A stretch of DNA of 64,000 nt, taken from JANNBN01 sp031385545. Its GTDB lineage: Bacteria > Actinomycetota > Acidimicrobiia > Acidimicrobiales > JANYDT01. A program made the position numbers and the translations under genes. Positions 63,480 to 64,000 of this stretch are shown piece after piece. The stretch spans positions 35,495-99,494 of the forward strand of contig JANNBN010000059.1 in assembly GCA_031385545.1 (NCBI GenBank), given 5' to 3'. Every line of letters starts with the position of its first letter. Position 1 is the first letter of the stretch. Below the pieces are notes generated by a model that saw only the letters and a program-made list of their open reading frames with translations, was not told the DNA's origin and searched no databases.

Positions 63480-63932
63480 GTGCCTGCCATTGGTGATCCT
63501 GCTCCTGCCTTCACGCTGCCGAACCAGGACGGCGAACCTGTTTCGCTGACCGATTTCGAAGGTTCGTGGTTGCTGTTGTGGTGGTATCCCAAAGCATCCA
63601 CGCCTGGTTGAACGGTGCAGGGCCAGGCGCTGCGTGACAGTGCCGATCGTTTCGCCGAACGCAACTGCTCGGTGCTGGGTGCCTCGTTCGACACCCCTGC
63701 CGTGAACAAGGCATTCCACGATGCCCAGCAGTTCCCGTTCGCGCTGCTCAGCGACGTCGACCGAACAGTGGGCCGCGTCTACGACGTTGAACGCACTGGT
63801 AAGTACGCTGACTACCCGCAGCGGCGTTCGTTCCTGATCGACCCAGCCGGTGCGCTACGAAAGATCTACGACGTCGACGATGTTGCGGCCCACGCCGACA
63901 CGGTTTTGGCCGACCTGGACTCGTTGCGGTAA
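63480..63932 (+). CDS. BCP/PrxQ-type peroxiredoxin with in-frame TGA at the catalytic position (candidate selenoprotein)
   Basis: 150 residues if TGA at 63609-63611 is read as selenocysteine 44. The sequence before it, FTLPNQDGEPVSL ... WYPKASTPG, and after it, TVQGQALRDSADRF ... LLSDVDRTVGRVYDV ... RRSFLIDPAGALRKIY, form one unbroken BCP/PrxQ protein in one frame; the family has TPGCT here, and the Cys is the peroxidatic residue. The usual second Cys five residues later is absent (TVQGQA). A stem GGCGCTG / CAGTGCC (63626-63644) with loop CGTGA starts 15 nt after the TGA. Reduction of peroxides is the family role. A nonsense mutation is the alternative. Confidence 0.7.
63626..63644 (+). promoter_or_regulatory. 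Candidate bacterial SECIS stem-loop
   Basis: 7-bp stem GGCGCTG / CAGTGCC (one G-U pair) with a 5-nt loop CGTGA. The apical loop starts 22 nt after the TGA and has G at its second position, within the spacing (about 16-37 nt) and loop rules described for bacterial SECIS elements. Confidence 0.5.
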
Positions 63933-64000
63933 AGCTGCCCGATCCAACTGGTGGGACCATCAGGACTGAGCGGTCTGACCGACAGAACTGGGTCTAGTGG

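Overview
The window is a high-GC, gene-dense bacterial chromosome segment that looks actinobacterial, most likely Acidimicrobiia (Ilumatobacter-like). This is an inference from gene content: an adjacent trio of SCO1664-family, DUF3090 and MSMEG_4193-type phosphatase genes, Rho with a long Arg/Asp-rich insertion, a coenzyme F420 FrhB-type protein, an FmdB protein with a Ser/Gly tail, and abundant promoters with a -10 box TANNNT placed 6-8 nt before the start codon (leaderless transcripts). No phage, CRISPR array, plasmid gene or complete insertion sequence was seen.

Layout. 1-1.9 kb: the edge of a Flp/Tad pilus locus (cpaB fragment, Flp prepilin, LuxR-type regulator). 2.0-5.8 kb: SCP2-domain gene divergent from gatC-gatA-gatB. 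6-11 kb: purine nucleoside phosphorylase, an MTA/SAH-deaminase-like amidohydrolase, an MFS transporter and a convergent MttB-family methyltransferase lacking pyrrolysine. 11-20 kb: membrane HD-GYP protein, rhomboid protease, VOC protein, ilvD, the actinobacterial trio and a family-5 uracil-DNA glycosylase. 20-27.8 kb: HtrA protease, an alpha/beta hydrolase beside a decayed TetR gene and an intact operator-like palindrome, a two-component system, an XRE-type regulator and the FrhB protein. 27.9-32.9 kb is the most accessory-looking stretch: a lipoprotein, a broken AbiEi/DUF559 nuclease between two copies of a 75-bp palindromic repeat, and a CalY-like/SipW/fibronectin-like surface-protein operon. 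32.9-53 kb is mostly housekeeping: acyl-CoA dehydrogenase, hisD, tRNA-Arg, argS, lysA, hom, thrC, rho, prfA, prmC, with MFS, AIM24, pirin and LPG-synthase-like genes between them. 53-64 kb: a second SAF/CpaB-like protein, CoA-transferase, EamA transporter, FmdB, the molybdenum cofactor genes moeA, moaA and moaC with an unknown AAA ATPase inside the group, tRNA-Ala, and a peroxiredoxin with an in-frame TGA at its catalytic cysteine position.

Three families of intergenic palindromic repeats recur. Family 1 has four copies of 74-93 bp built from TCGCGTCCCC / GGGGACGCGA arms. Family 2 has three copies built from CATACGCGCAA / TTGCGCGTATG arms. Family 3 is two clusters of CCAACGTTGG palindromes. 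Short tandem repeats with 9-12 bp period also occur at gene ends and in leaders.

The most notable observation is the 3'-end peroxiredoxin (63480-63932). A TGA replaces the peroxidatic Cys in an otherwise well-conserved BCP/PrxQ protein, and a 7-bp stem with a G-containing loop follows at the distance expected of a bacterial SECIS. It is therefore a candidate selenoprotein that ordinary gene calling would truncate.
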